Source: Eumeta japonica (Eukaryota; Arthropoda; Insecta; Lepidoptera; Psychidae). From it: a stretch of 64,000 nt of DNA. The notes beneath the pieces were generated by a model. It ran no database searches. It was not told the origin of the DNA and saw only the letters and a list, made by a program, of their open reading frames with translations. The DNA lies in the NCBI GenBank assembly GCA_005406025.1, contig BGZK01000484.1, positions 62,001 through 126,000 of the forward strand, written 5' to 3'. This document shows positions 36,180 to 49,308 of this stretch, one piece after another; the first letter of the stretch is position 1, and each line of letters begins with the position of its first letter. Both the position numbers and the translations under genes were made by a program.

Positions 36180-36950
36180 ACGCCTATTTCCCAGAAGGGT
36201 AGGCAGAGACTATAGATTCCCACATGGCACGATCTTTTCATATATCGATTGCTTCACTGACATCCATCAATCTTTTCATGCAAGCTCGTCGGTTTTGTGC
36301 GCTTAAAATTTGGCCTTCTTTAGCTATGCCACTAACATTGTATGCAAAGAATATTCTAGGGCGACCCTTACCAACCTCTCCATTGCTTTATAGATTTGAT
36401 TTCTCAGTTTATACTGATTCATCTATTCCAGATGACCAAACCACCCAACATACCTTCTTCTACTTTAGTCACAAAATCTTCCTTTAAATCACACCGCTTT
36501 GTGACATCATTGTCCCTACATCTATCTTTCAGAGATACCCTATACATATTATGAAGAAATCACATCTCCACCTTATTAATTCTACTTTCATTTTTCTTTT
36601 GCTGTAGCCAATTTTTACTACCACACATAAGCATAGGGATCGGGACTCCGTTATGGATAACCAATCATGCTCGTCGTGAGACACTTTTACTACCCATAAT
36701 AGCGAGCAAAACCCTATTCACTTTGTTTCTCGCATTCACTCTTCTTTCGATATCTCTATCATGTACACCCTCCTTTATAAACAGACTACCCAAGTATAGA
36801 AACCCTTTCACTTGTTCAGCACTCTTACCTTCTATACACATATCGCATACAATTGTGCTTTCGCCTCTTTCAAACACCATCACCTTAATCTTACTGACAT
36901 TTACTTTCATTTCATTTTCTTACTGACATTTACTCTTTTACTTCAACGAC
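36180..36950 (-). mobile_element. LINE relic, C-terminal part of the reverse-transcriptase ORF
   Basis: From 36910 down, the minus strand gives MKVNVSKIKVMVFERGES, FLYLGSLFIKEG, DIERRVNARNKVNRVL and VSRRA, a standard run after the catalytic domain in a very common insect LINE. The far end gives SAQNRRACMKRLMDVSEAI and VSAYPSGK, the usual C-terminus before the stop. The middle is missing or scrambled. A second copy of the last part is at 54075-54300. The reverse-transcriptase core itself is not present here. Confidence 0.85.
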
Positions 36951-37570
36951 CTCCTAAAACGCCTAAATTATCCGCCTCAAACGCTGGCGTCGATTTATTT
37001 CCCCCAACATTTAACTTCGCATGTCGCTCCATGCGAATTACAATTTGTTAAAACGGGAACCAGCTTTGTAAATACAAAATCAATACAAAATGTAATTAAT
37101 TTAGTTTCCCTGTGTATATGTACCCGATCGACTTATGAACAAATACTTAAATATTATTGGAAATCATTGGCATGGCATTTACGTTGACCGCTTCAAGGGC
37201 AGAAGAAACAATTTCGAGCTCCGAGCTTACACCAATGATTATTTTTCCGAGTCCCGTGAATGTTATCATGTGAATAAAATTAACACTTAATTTAATAATG
37301 GGAAAAACACCGTGATAAAATCTAAGAAGAAAAAATATACAAAACGTTTTGCGTAAACAAACATCAACGCTTATCAGCTCCATCGCCATTATGGTATTAT
37401 TCTTATAAAACAAATTAAAATAAAAATGTCTCAGTGTAAGTGTGCAGTGACATTTAGTGACATCTAAAGAAATGATAAGCTGTAGTACCTCGACAAACAA
37501 AGATTTACACATTTACGTGTATATTAAATTTAGAATTCAAAAACATGTTAAGCGTAGTATGTGACTATAT
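36951..37570. other. intergenic DNA, nothing recognised
   Basis: A 121-codon minus-strand frame (37147-37512) is hydrophobic and matches no family I know; I treat it as chance. Confidence 0.4.
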
Positions 37571-37572
37571 AC

Positions 37573-38665
37573 CGGATGTCAATTAAGTCCCGGGATGGTT
37601 ATATATTTTCTCAGCTGAAATATTTTTGAAAAATTTTTAAAATATTTTTGAATACCCTTTTAACGAGGAATCCAATGATGATCTTTAATTTGAACTTGGA
37701 TTTGACCTTGAAAGTTATTTTAAGGTCAAATTGTTTTTTTAATAAAAATTCCCATTTTTTCACAGCGGAAATCGATAGAGAAAAAATTTTACATACACAT
37801 ATGTACTTGAGTTGTATTTAGTGGCTGACCTATAAAACAAACAAAAAATGGCGTATATTTATTTGTCAATTTATAGAATCAGACCTACCAGCTACAAATA
37901 CAATAAAAAACTTGTTTAAAAAGAATATGAGTCGATTTTTGAAGCGAGTTTATGGTTTCTGCATTTGTAGATATTCGGGTTTAGTATCCATTATGGATGT
38001 TCAATTTATTGATTTAGAGTTTAAAAGTTATGAGTTCATGATTCATTTGTTTGAAATTGACGGATTTGGTGATTAATGGATTTTAAGATTGCTGAACTCG
38101 AAATTAGTAGAACCCATAAACCCATAAAACCTCACACAAGCCACTTAATAGTGACAGTCAAGGAGATCTTTGCTAATCAGTCACCTCAAGGTTGTTTCTG
38201 GGTAACGCTAAAAGTAAAAATAAGGGCGATCATAAAGTCATCAAATTTACAAAGTATTTTAACTTTAAAATAATATTCAAAACTGATCTCAAAGTCAAGG
38301 TGATCAATGTTGTCGATTCCGAAATTTTTTCAAACATTTGTTCACTCATAAATCCTTTAAAGTTTAAAGACAACACTGTTTTGACGATTGTCCTACAATT
38401 TGTTGATTTGACTTTTCAAGAATCATTATGAATACCAATTTCGACATACAATTTCTCGCTCTATTGATTGTCGATATGAAAATTGGGGATTACTACAAAA
38501 AAAAACAAGTTGACCTCGAAATAACCTTGAAAGTTAATTCCAAAGTCAAATTAAAGGTCACCATTAGATTCTTCATTGAAAGTTACTTAAGAAACGATCT
38601 TGGCCTTTTTCACAAATAGATTATTGAGAAAATATACAAGCGTCCCGGAACTCAATTAACACCCG
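37573..38665. mobile_element. 1.1-kb element with ~40-bp inverted ends
   Basis: The left end CGGATGTCAATTAAGTCCCG, then GGATGG and TATATTTTCTCA, is inverted at the right end as TGAGAAAATATACAAGCGTC, then CCGGAACTCAATTAACACCC. Inside there are several extended AGGTCA words (TTGACCTTGAAAG, TTTTAAGGTCAA, GTCAAGGTGATC, TTAAAGGTCACC) and no long coding frame. It is a non-autonomous DNA transposon; the superfamily is not identified and a target duplication is not clear. Confidence 0.75.
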
Positions 38666-39715
38666 CTAGATCTAAAAGTGAAAGATAGTGGTAAAAAGAG
38701 CAATAAAAACGTTTTATAGCACACAATGTATGGAAAGTAAGGAAGGTAAAGAGTGTAGAAAAATGTGGTAGAAGAAGAAGAAAAATATTGCTAAAATTTT
38801 GAATACAGGTCAGAATTGGATGACATTTTAAGAAAATATGCAAAAGCAAGAAGAATAACAACATTGCTTTAATTTTAAACTTGGCTAAAAAGGATAGAAG
38901 AAGAACAATGAGAGTGCAAAAACAGAATACGAAGAGAAAGAAGATGGTTGGGATCTTGAACAAAGCTCATAATTGGATGACAATTCTAGAAAATAAGTGA
39001 GAAGAATAAGAAAACTGCGTTCATTATACGATTTTCATTTTTATCTAAGAGAAAGTAATTCTAAATAAATTGCAAAATTTCACACAATACAAAATACTTT
39101 CTATTAATAGAAAAAAATAATAATTTATGACGTTCTCAAAAAGGATTAAAATGTTTAAAATAATTCCATTAAATTGATTATAGGTATTTATAAGAATCAA
39201 AATTTTATAAACCCAAATAAATTCTAATTTTTTTTTCAGTTCGTTTTAAATTATTTTTGGAATTAACTTTCTTAACGCGGCTACGGAAGGTGCTAGTTGG
39301 TAGGCATCATCACGTAAAAAGAACGTTAATCCCTCTTCATTCGACTCTCAGTGACTCTATCTCCCTTTCATAACAATCGCTAGTTAATTAAATAGGTGTG
39401 GCGGAAGCCGCGCGCGGCGCGACATTAATATATTTTTTTTTAATTTTGGTGAAGTTGTATATCTATTATCATATTACATGCATTTACAATACATTATAAT
39501 GTCATTGAGATAATTTTTACATTATTATTATTCGATTTGTATTCAGTTTGGGAGATAGAGTTTTCAATTTAAAAATTTTATTAATAAGTGATCTATTATG
39601 AATTTAAAAAACAAAATTATGCAGCTTAACGAACTTAATAAAGGTTTTTTTGTGTTTATTTGCCGTCGCTCTGCTCAAACTTTTATTACTTTAGTGGTAT
39701 GTGTATTAACATTGT
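38666..39715. other. intergenic DNA, nothing recognised
   Basis: A purine-rich GAAGAAGAAG-type tract at about 38760-38960 makes an open frame on the minus strand that is low-complexity. A short GC-rich word, CGCGCGCGGCGCG-like, sits near 39410. Confidence 0.45.
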
Positions 39716-39719
39716 GAGA

Positions 39720-41880
39720 GTCTAAACCATTGCCACAATATCTCTCTTACAGAATATGCTTGAAATATCCAGCAACTCAACTGAAAGTGGTTTAGGGCAC
39801 CTCATCAGGCAGTTTATATATCTGTCTCTATGCTTCTGAATCACCTCATAGACTGTTGGCATGTTCAAGTACTCGTGTATCTCATCGTTTCTTGTGAATC
39901 ATGATGCATCAACAATTGCACGCAGGACTCCATTCTGGAATCTTTGGAGACATGAGATGTCACTTTTACTGGCTAATTCCCACATTCGTATGCCATAGGT
40001 TCAGTGTGATTTAAGGAGAGGGTTATAGAGTAGCAGTTTGTTGTCTACAGACAGAAGAGAGTTCCAGTCTCATGAGCCAGTACAACTTTTAGAACCTCGC
40101 ATTCATCTCGTCTCTCTCATTTTTGATATGACTTTTCCATGTAAGGCGTCTATCTATAATAATCTATATGGGACCCAAAGTATTTGACGCAGGTAAAGTG
40201 TAGCAATGGGCTGCTGTCCGATTTCACTGAAGGACAGAATCCTCTTCTTAAAGTAAAGGTTATGTTATGTGACTCCTGGATACTGATACGTATCCTCCAT
40301 TTGTTTTACCAACTATTTGTTTTATCCATGAGCAGCTGAAGCTCACGACTCGCCACTAGAGGATCTTTACTACATGCCAGGTACGCTATGTCGTCTGCAT
40401 ATTTTCCTATAGTAACGTTGTTAGACATGGGTAAGCCAGATGTAAAGATATTGTAGAGAAACGGTTCGAGCACTTATATCTGAGGTACATCGGTATTGAA
40501 TTTTTGCAGAGCTCATCTGAATTCCCCTTGTTTTACTTGAAAAACTCTGTCAGAAAGATAAAAATCTGTGATGAAGTATATAAAATGTGGGAGTCCCTCT
40601 TTGACCTTATAGAGTAGGCCCTTATGCCGCACCCGGTAAAGCTTGCTGGACGGCGAGGAATGCAGCCGAATAGCACTCAAAACTTTGGCGGATTTCATGA
40701 TATACCCGGTAAGCTTATTCGATTGTGGAGTGGGATTTTCTAAATCTAAACTGGTGTGAGGGTACAAGGTCAAAATCTTCCATTATTGGTTTAAGTCGGG
40801 CCAGGAAGAGTTTTTCCTAAAGCAAGCTTGACTGGTAACGGAATCAAACTGACGGGTATATATGACGAGGTCTCAAGAGCTGGTTTCCCTAGCTTATAAA
40901 TCATGATTATTTGTAAATCTTCCGGAGTGAGAGAAAGCAAGACGTTCTAAAGATGGCGTTGAACACGCAGGCCACAAAAGGGATGTATTTTTTGGTAGCT
41001 CATTTAATATTCTAGGTGTGATCAGGTCCAAACCAAGTGACTTTTTAGAATATAGTATTTTAATCTCTCTGGCGATTTCTTTCGGTGATGTGGGTTTAAT
41101 TGATAAGTAGTCTGTCTTATTGTCCGCATCTGTACTTTCATTGGGTTTAAAAATATTGACAAGGTGGCTCGCAAATGTGTCTGCTTTTTTGCATTCAGTC
41201 TAGGTCCATGAAAGTTAAATAGGAGGACAGTACTGTTGCGAGCCGTAAGATCGGCAGCTGACTTCCAAGTATATGCAGAGGCATATACACCCTATGGAAG
41301 TCAGATCATATCGATAGCAAAACATATCGATTACGGCTCTACCCGTAATCGACATGTTTTGCAGTCTGGACCTAAGAGAAATAATTCTTGATCCCATGGA
41401 GCATGGATTTAAGTTCTTTTGCAGCCCGATTGAATCTGGTTTTATCTTGTAGGTGTAGAGTTTGATGCCAGATTCTTCTGAGGCGCCTCTTTTCACCAAT
41501 TTTCAGTTTAATTTCTATAGGTAGAGGCGGGCATTCTGTGTATTATTCAGACATGTGGTGGTTATATATGATGCCACTTGAATCATATTGGTTATATATA
41601 GACAAGCTTCTTCAACATCACCTCTTTTTAATGATAACTTCAGGTTTTCTTTTTTGTCAAAATATGCTCTAAAAGCGCCTCAGTTTGTTTTGTAATTATG
41701 AAGAGTTTCTCGTTTGTCCCTAGGAATGATCTTACTACTCACGTTCAGAATCACTAGCGTGTGGTTAGACGATCCGTCTAGGCAAGATTCGACATTGATG
41801 TGTATGTTGCTTATATCCTTTGAACCAAAAAAATCCAGTAGATCAGGGGGTCTCCTAGGATAAGTCAATCAGTATGTGGA
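39720..41880 (-). mobile_element. Jockey-type LINE relic, 5'-truncated
   Basis: The minus strand runs through a non-LTR ORF in normal order. The endonuclease end (41868-41680) reads PRRPPDLLDFF and LDGSSNHTLVI. The linker (about 41500-41380) reads KRRLRRIWHQTLH and LHGIKN. The RT fingers and palm (about 40690-40510) read GLLYKVKEGLPHFIY and LSDRVFQVK, and the catalytic block (about 40500-40300) reads LYNIFTSGLP and KYADDIAYLA, with YADD at 40401-40390. The tail (about 40050-39750) reads NKLLLYNPLLKSHWTYGI and LQRFQNGVLRAIV. The catalytic YADD is intact, but stops and frameshifts are scattered throughout. Between linker and RT the normal sequence is replaced by two hairpins (41259-41362). Confidence 0.9.
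41259..41362. repeat. two adjacent hairpins inside the LINE relic
   Basis: Hairpin one pairs TGACTTCCA (41259-41267) with TGGAAGTCA (41295-41303), and inside it GTATATGC with GCATATAC around a four-base AGAG loop. Hairpin two pairs 20-bp arms at 41317-41336 and 41343-41362 with one mismatch and a six-base loop. They sit where the LINE ORF should run on, so they arose after the insertion. Confidence 0.85.
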
Positions 41881-44800
41881 AGTAACTAAAGTTTTTGATA
41901 ACAAAGAAATGATGGCGCTGTTTAATGCTTTATTTAGTAGTTTTTAATATAACTTATAATTAATTATTTTATACGTTTTATATTTAGTTTTAAATAAATG
42001 AATATATTTTTTAAAAATATTATTTTGCATTTCACCTTAATTACTCCTAAAAGTTATTAATTTATTTCACTGTTCCTGTTCTTTGATTTAACATAATATA
42101 ATTTTTTTATTTTTCATTTAATCACTTTCAAACATTGTTAATCTGTTAAATTGTGCTTCTGGTTTCATACGTAACATATAGCAAAAGTAACTTCGTTTCA
42201 ACCGAGTGTCCCACGACATATCTGGTTTTTTGTTTCTATTATTTTAACTCTACCCTTCAAAATGCGTTTACATGTGTACGAATGGAAAACTTGAGCGACA
42301 TTGAAAGTGTTCAAAAGAAATGCTTTTATTATTTTACCATTTATATATCTAATCAAATTGTAAATAAAAAAAATGTATGATAATTTTAATCAAAACAATT
42401 TATGGGGCTATTAAAATATCACAGCATCACGTTCAGAAACCGTCATTAAATTGCTAATTTACGAGGGAAATTCAAATTTTTTAGTAAATATCGATACGAA
42501 TTTTGAAATTTTACAGTTTCTCAGAAACCACTGATTCACTGGCGATGATTTCTTTCGCGAAGTTTGTTAAGAAGAGATAAAGACCTACTTACGAAAACAC
42601 GGATGACCATATTCATACTGTTTGTAGTCTGCCGTTCTGTTTGTATTCAAAAAATCGTGTCAAATTCCGTGTTATGGATAAAATTAGAACGACGTGTTCA
42701 AGAGATATTGCAGTTTAAATATTCAAAAACCGTTATTTTTAAGATAAATTGGAAAATTTCCATCCAATTAATTTTCACCCAATTAATTTTTCATATATAT
42801 TTTAATAAAATGGTGTCGAATGCGCAAAGTAAATGAAAATCAATTAATTAATTTTGTTGGATATTATAATTTCCAACAAAACCTTTTTTTAAGATAACTT
42901 TGAGAATTTCCATTCAATCGATTTTTGCACCTGTATATAATATTTTGAGCTAAAAAAACTGCGTCAAATATCATCAAATGAATCAAAATTAAATGCCGCG
43001 AATAAAGAGATTACAGTGTGAATATTTTCAAAAAAAAAACATTTTTTTTTAACATACTTCATGGATTCCCAATCAATTTTTTACCCTCTGTAACATTTTT
43101 TGCTTAAAAAACTGCGTCGAATGCAATAAAAAAAAACAAAGTCTAAAGACACGTTCAATTTCATACCATAGTTTAAAAATTTTCAAAAGGTTTTTTAAGA
43201 AAGTTTCAAAGTTCTTCAACCAATCGCCTTTTGACTCTATAATATTTTTTATTTTCCAAAAACTGTGTCAATTGCTAAAAAAAATTATAAACGAAATATG
43301 CTTCCAAAAAATATCGCAATTTCAAACTTTTCAAAAATGACACAATGGCACAATGCACTAACCAAACATAAATAGCACAACCAAAGAGACGTTACTACAA
43401 TTTTTTAACTATGCAATACAAAAAAACTTTTTCCCCGACCTAATACCATAACTATTATGATAATGCATTAATAAAATAAAAGTAACACAATAAAAAGGAA
43501 CAAAAAATAAATTCAATGTCAATAGAATACACTTAAAAATAACAATAAAATATATATGAAAATCTATAGAATCATACCTAACATTGTTATACAGATAATA
43601 AAAATTGTTATTAGAAATTATTTATTTTTTCTCTATATGCCTATAATAAATTTTACTAATTCTTTTCAACTACTCTTTATAATTTTATCATTCAAGAATA
43701 TTTTACTAATAAATGTAACATAATTTAATAATGAGTATAATAACTCTTATACTCATTATTTTTTTTTATAACAATATAATAATATAAACAGAAAATTCCG
43801 CTTCAACTTTCAAGTATCCTAAAACATACTTAGACACTTGGTAAAAGTTATGAATTAATATTTTTTATGCATCTATTCAACATATTCAAAGAATTCCTAA
43901 TTCATTTTTGCACCCATGTTTCATTTATAAAAGAAAATTTTAGAGATTTTCCAAGTCAATCAAATTAAATTTTTTACGTTTTCAAAATTAGATCTCCAAA
44001 ATCAAAGACTTGAAAAATTAATAGATTCATTTTAAACTTGAAAAATCTAAAATATGTGGAAAATTATACTTTAAGCTCGAAAAATTGGAGAAATCATCTG
44101 TCAGTACCGATTTCCTATACAAGTGGATTTTGTTATGCATCTTTTTGCAAATATTCATAATCTTCTTCTTTTCAGAGCATCTTTGCCATATAATTATTAG
44201 CCAATATATACCATTGGAAAAGATATGTCCAAAAATATAACATTATTTATAATATAAAATACATATTTGTTGTGTATTTTATATTATTTATCAGTATACT
44301 TATAAATAATATAAAATAATATAGACTTATCCCTAAGAAGTGCTGGACGATACTAGGGGTCGTCCGCGCGACGCCCTGCGGCGTAGCAGTCGTCAGCTGT
44401 TCTAAAGTTGTCAGTATGACATTTCTACGTAGATGTTTTAAGCTATATTTCTTAAAAACGGCTACTTCAATGAATATGATTTCTTTGGGAAAATAGTTTT
44501 ATAAGGGAAGGAGATTATAAATATTTGCGAAAGATGCCTGATAAAATCCACCTATATGGCAAGAAATTTTAGAGTTGCTAACAATCAGTCAAATAGTAAA
44601 TTTCTAAATTTTAAAAATATTTTTTTCAAAACTAAATACCTAAAAAACAAATAAACACATTACAACCTCCTCGAGCTTGAAATGTATAAAAAAACTACAT
44701 ATTGAGCTCGAAGCGTTTGAAAATTTACGATTGAGTATATTTTCGAGCACTTTGAATTCGAAAATAGCGGGAAATTTCAGGTCAATCGCTTGTCAAATTT

Positions 44801-44925
44801 TATTTCTAATGTCTAGAACTCTAGCCATTTATAAAAAGAATATTAAAAAGTAATTGCGGTTTTCTGAAAATGGAACTCTTTGGGAGTAATTTACGTTTTA
44901 GTTTGTTTATATTGTCATTTTTTCT
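41881..44925. other. AT-rich intergenic DNA with small hairpins
   Basis: No gene is seen. A perfect 13-bp inverted repeat (AATAATGAGTATA and its inverse) is at 43727-43760. Near 44230-44330 the words AATATAAAATACA and TGTATTTTATATT form an inverted repeat, and an AATATAAAATA word recurs downstream. A GC-rich piece (GGGGTCGTCCGCGCGACGCC) is at about 44356-44375. Confidence 0.45.
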
Positions 44926-44929
44926 TTCA

Positions 44930-45656
44930 TTGTGACATCGTTTTAATTGTGTCAGATTCACAGTGAATTTAAAATGAGAGTATACAAGAACCATAATTAT
45001 TTACGATTTTAGATGTGGTTTAGGTCAACAAAAATGTTTCCAGCGACTTCAATTGGCATTCAGTGATGAATTTTCATCTCGTATATCTATGTATTCCTGG
45101 TTCAGTAACTTTAGACATGGAGGTGATCGCCTCTTTGACGATTTAGATAAAAGTTACCGAAATCAATACTAGTATTGTGCGACTATTAAGCACAACAGGA
45201 AAAAAAATTCCTTGTGAGCATATTCATACTTATTCATTCGTAGAAATTGTACATGTGTATCTGAAGACTCGGAAGTTAAAACTTAACCAGAACCGACTGT
45301 GAATAAGGTGTTGTCGTAAATCAATAAAAAAATATAACAGAGGAAAATCTTGGCCATATGTCACATATTAACAGGCAACAAGATCTGGGTGTACTTCTTC
45401 AAACCGGAATAAAAAGTAGAACGGCATAATGAGTCTTTCCATTTGAAGATTTTCCGTAAATTTGAAGCATTCGTTAGAAAATGGTTTATTCTTTTTTCGG
45501 AAAATCAGGACCATCACACTACACTTACGTTTGAAGACAAAAAATAACAGTAATTGCAAAATGTTACATCAGTACGCGTTTACCCGTTGTATTAGAAAAA
45601 GCTCATGAAAATTAATCCCTGCAGCAAAGTCGTCATTTACGACAATGCAGTTCATA
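44930..45656 (+). mobile_element. mariner-family transposase relic, interrupted by a hAT element
   Basis: The plus strand gives FRCGLGQQKCFQRLQLAFSD, SMYSWFSNFRHGGDRL (the helix-turn-helix region of mariner transposase), TGNKIWVYFFKPE (normally TGDE.WVY..PE), TLTFEDKK and finally VVIYDNA (normally LHHDNA). The first catalytic Asp is Asn; the second is present. The relic is cut at AGTTCATA (45649-45656) by the hAT element that follows. The reading continues at 48347 with a TVR..DPDS-like segment before fading. It is a dead, older insertion. Confidence 0.7.
45649..45656. repeat. 8-bp target-site duplication, left copy
   Basis: AGTTCATA is repeated exactly at 48339-48346, directly outside both ends of the hAT element. 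Eight bases is the duplication length of the hAT superfamily. Confidence 0.85.
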
Positions 45657-48338
45657 TTTAGCTTCCAATCCCGCACCCCATGCTCGATCCCGGTATTGGC
45701 GGGAGTTGGAATTAAATCCCGGGATCCCGGTATTGGCGGGATCCCGCATAATTATGAAAAATATTATGTGAGGCAAATAAAACAATAAATTAATCAAATT
45801 AAATCAACGTAATTTCACTTTAATTAACGTTAAATGAGATCAATCAAATTACACTTCAATTACTGAGATCAAATATAAAAAACAATCAAGTACTATAGAA
45901 AAACAGTTTCAGCTGAATGATAAATAATTATTTAGTTTCTTTCATATTTTTTTATCATTCAATTGGAAATGTTTGAAGAAAAACATAGCATATCTAAAGT
46001 GTCGTCTGCCAAACTGCAGCGTATTTTAGAGGCAATATAGCCAGCAGCAGAGAATGCTCTTTCGGCTTCCACACTAGTCGGTGGTATTCCTTTAAAGAAT
46101 TATATGTAAAGTGAGATATTTCCCATTGACCTCGGACTCATAAAGAGTAATTTCTTTTTATGATGGATCTGAGACTGTTAGCTCGAGATGGTGACGGGCA
46201 AATTACATTACATGCTGATGATATAGTTAACTCCAACTCTTCTTGTAAAGTAAGATCAGGATCAGATGGCGAAACTTCTTCGCAGTTGTTTGTCCCTTGA
46301 AGAAGACCTTTCGCCATTGCTCCGTCTCAGGTGAATTTAGAATGCCGAACTTCATTCTCATGACGAATTCTTGAATTTGTTTTCGAAGTACATTTTTCGA
46401 TGGAAGACAGAATGTTTCATCGTCATTTGACGCACAATAATTACACGGATTTTGAAGGTACATCAAAAGTGCATTCAAATTTGTTCGTCGTTGTAAAATC
46501 CGGCGGCGCAAACATAAAGCTAGTTCTGAAGCTAAGGCTGAATTATTGTCTTCCAGCTTTTTAATCATGAATTTTAGCGTAGCCTCAGCGGTAATCAGGG
46601 TCGCATCTTGACGACAAAGTACTTCGACAGCAAGTTTCACCGGCTTTGGATATTTTCTAAATTCACTAATGCATCAAATTCATGTTGTGAAAATCTATAC
46701 TCAATGTTCGCACTAAGACCCAGGTCAATTAAGGTTTAGCAATGCACAATTTTAGTTTGTTAAATTTTCAACCATCACAGCTAAACTACTCCATCTTGTC
46801 TTACAATCTCCATCTAACTCAATTTTCCGTCCAAATTCGTTCTTGACGTATTTTTGAACGTTTTTTACGTGAACATTTAACATACGTATGTTTAAATGAA
46901 CATGTTAAAAATACGTACAATTTTTCGAACCTTATTGATAATATCTTTAAAATCAGGTATTAATTCTCCTTCTGTTGCAAAAGACACAACTTCAACCGTA
47001 AATCCACTATTTTCACTTATATTTGGCCTGCCGTCGTTGTCATTTGATTCAGCCTCAGAATTGTCAAGTATATCATCATCAATTGGTTCTTGTCGAATAG
47101 ACTCATTTTTTTTATAAAGTACGTCTAATATTCCTAGTTGCAAACCATGAGCGTAACACAGTTGTTGAAATGCAGGGACCGAACTACCGGTTTTAACCAT
47201 AACTGATGCTCCATCAGTTGTAATTGCTACAATATCTTCATCTAAGTCAATTTCAAATTTCTTTAATTTCTTCTTAAAGTCTCTACGCAAACGGTTGCTG
47301 GCATACTTCCAAAAATACGAGTAAGTCCTAAATTCCAAAACAAAGCACGATCATTTGCGTAGGTATGTGCGTTGATGTTTAGATACCGCCTGTTACTTGA
47401 AGATGTCCACTGTCAAAAGTAAGCGAGAAACGGTGGCAGCCTTTCTTTCAATTGCAATTCATTGACAACTTTCATAAGAAGAGTCATACCGTAATTCATA
47501 ACCATCATTCGAATAGTTGTTGACGATCGGCAGAAGGAAGCCTTTAGCTTTAAAACAATTCTCGTAAATCTTCTGAGGTGACGAAAACACTCAAAGGTAA
47601 TCCGTCCTTTGCAGTCATCATACGTGCAACCTTTCTTCCATTGAATTTTCACTGTTTTGGATTGGAAAATGATGGGTTCTTCGGCCAGGCGACGGTAATT
47701 CTGGAGATAACATGGACAAGTTTGTACTCACACTTGATGACGATACAGCATTTTCGGTACTTTTTGTTTAAGTCCTCTATTTGATGCTTGGTTTTAAATG
47801 CACGTAATCCTTTTCGTGGACCTAGCAGTGGTTTTGATAACAGTCTTGCAACGTTTACATTTTGCAGATAATCCATCTTCAGATTTAAGAAAATGTTCCC
47901 AAACAAACGAATTACTCGCAAAAGAACTATATTTCACTATACTGACATTTTAATTTTAATTATAGTATAACGCAATTCAATATTAATTTTAATATACTGA
48001 AAAAGTAATAATTTAAGTATTTATCAATTTTTCGCGCCGTCAAATGAAAGAGAATATTTGTTAGCAGTTGTAAGAAGCATAGACAAATGACACTCGTCGC
48101 CCCCGCATTGAGACGTACGGCAGCGACACACACGCCGATGCGCCGCGCTAGCAGTCAGTAGCCGACCCATAGATGAATATGAATATATGAGAAGCCGACC
48201 GTTCGCGGTCGTCGTGCGCATGTTTCTTTACAGTCCTGCATTCGAGCGGGATCCCGCACGCAATCCCGCAGCACGCGGGACAAAATGATGCGGGATCCCG
48301 GAATACCGAGATCTCGGTATTGCGGGATTGGAAGCCCT
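45657..48338 (-). mobile_element. hAT transposon with BED-finger transposase remnant
   Basis: The ends are inverted: GCTTCCAATCCCGCA at the left and TGCGGGATTGGAAGCCCT at the right, with further GCGGGATCCCG words inside both. The minus strand encodes a broken transposase. A BED-type zinc finger (SFVWEHFLK, AKCKRCK, KTKHQ) lies near 47920-47770. The core DEDIVAITTDGASVMVKTG with QLCYAHGLQLGILDVL lies at 47250-47110. The hAT dimerisation domain SVEAERAFSAAGYIASKI, with LADDTLDML just after it, lies near 46080-45980. At least four frame breaks separate these parts, so it cannot move itself. It inserted into the mariner relic that surrounds it. Confidence 0.9.
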
Positions 48339-48346
48339 AGTTCATA
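48339..48346. repeat. 8-bp target-site duplication, right copy
   Basis: AGTTCATA, identical to 45649-45656. Confidence 0.85.
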
Positions 48347-49305
48347 CAGTCCGCTGAGGTGATCCGGACTCTGCATCTTGTAATTTTTTGGAAATGCGTT
48401 TCAAAAGGCCATTGAAGGCATTCCTAAGGTGACTGGCCTTCCTCTTTACAATGCTTCTAAGGAATGTGATAGATATTGAGAAAAATATACTTCGAAAAAC
48501 AATAAATATACCATAAACATAATATGTGATGTTATTAATCACAAACCATAAATTTTCTATATTGCTCATGCGCATACCGGCATTGAAACAGAAATTACTA
48601 CGAAAACAAATATAAATGGTATGAATAAAAAAAATAATTTTCAATTCAGAAAAGAAATATCTATTCTAAATATAGTTGCCTTATTTTAAAATAATAATTT
48701 ATAATGTTGTAACCAATACGATGACAACGTTCGGGACAGATTATCTTGATTTCTGAGGCACAGAGCAAGTGATTTAATCTGACTTAAGTTAATAATTCAA
48801 TTCGACCGTAGCAGAAGTACTGAACTCGGTATCGTCTAGTTTGAAGGAAACATTGCTAACCATTGGGCCACCACTGTTCTAATAAGCCGACATATTAATT
48901 ACACTAACAGCCTATTTCACTATCTCCTATTGAACCGTCATTTAAAAAAAAAAGTCTTGAAATTTGTTTTCTATGTCCTCCTTTTGTCGGATTTTAGCCC
49001 GAGAAACCGTTAGAAGGAAGAAATGGAAACAAATTTCATTTTAAAAGTGACTTTTGTTAAATATCAGTTTAAAAGCAAATCGTGGAAGAGGCTGTTAGTA
49101 TAATTATAATATCTCATTTTTTTGCCTGTTAATTCAATTTTTGATTTACCTATTTGTATTTCCAATACACGTTCAATATATATATAAAAATAAATATATC
49201 ATTAAATCACGTATCCTTTAAGTTAACTGTTATGTATTAAAAAATAAAGGAACATAATTACATAAACGTATTGAAACAAAAATCATTTTATTGTCATATA
49301 ATCAT
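48347..49305. other. intergenic DNA; start may continue the mariner relic
   Basis: The first ~100 bp resume the interrupted mariner frame weakly. The rest is AT-rich with no recognised gene, up to the 3' end of kinase gene 2. Confidence 0.4.
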
Positions 49306-49308
49306 TGC

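Noticed and set aside
37147..37512. 121-codon minus-strand open frame
   Set aside because: The peptide is hydrophobic but unlike any family I know, and no splice sites, promoter or poly(A) signal support it.
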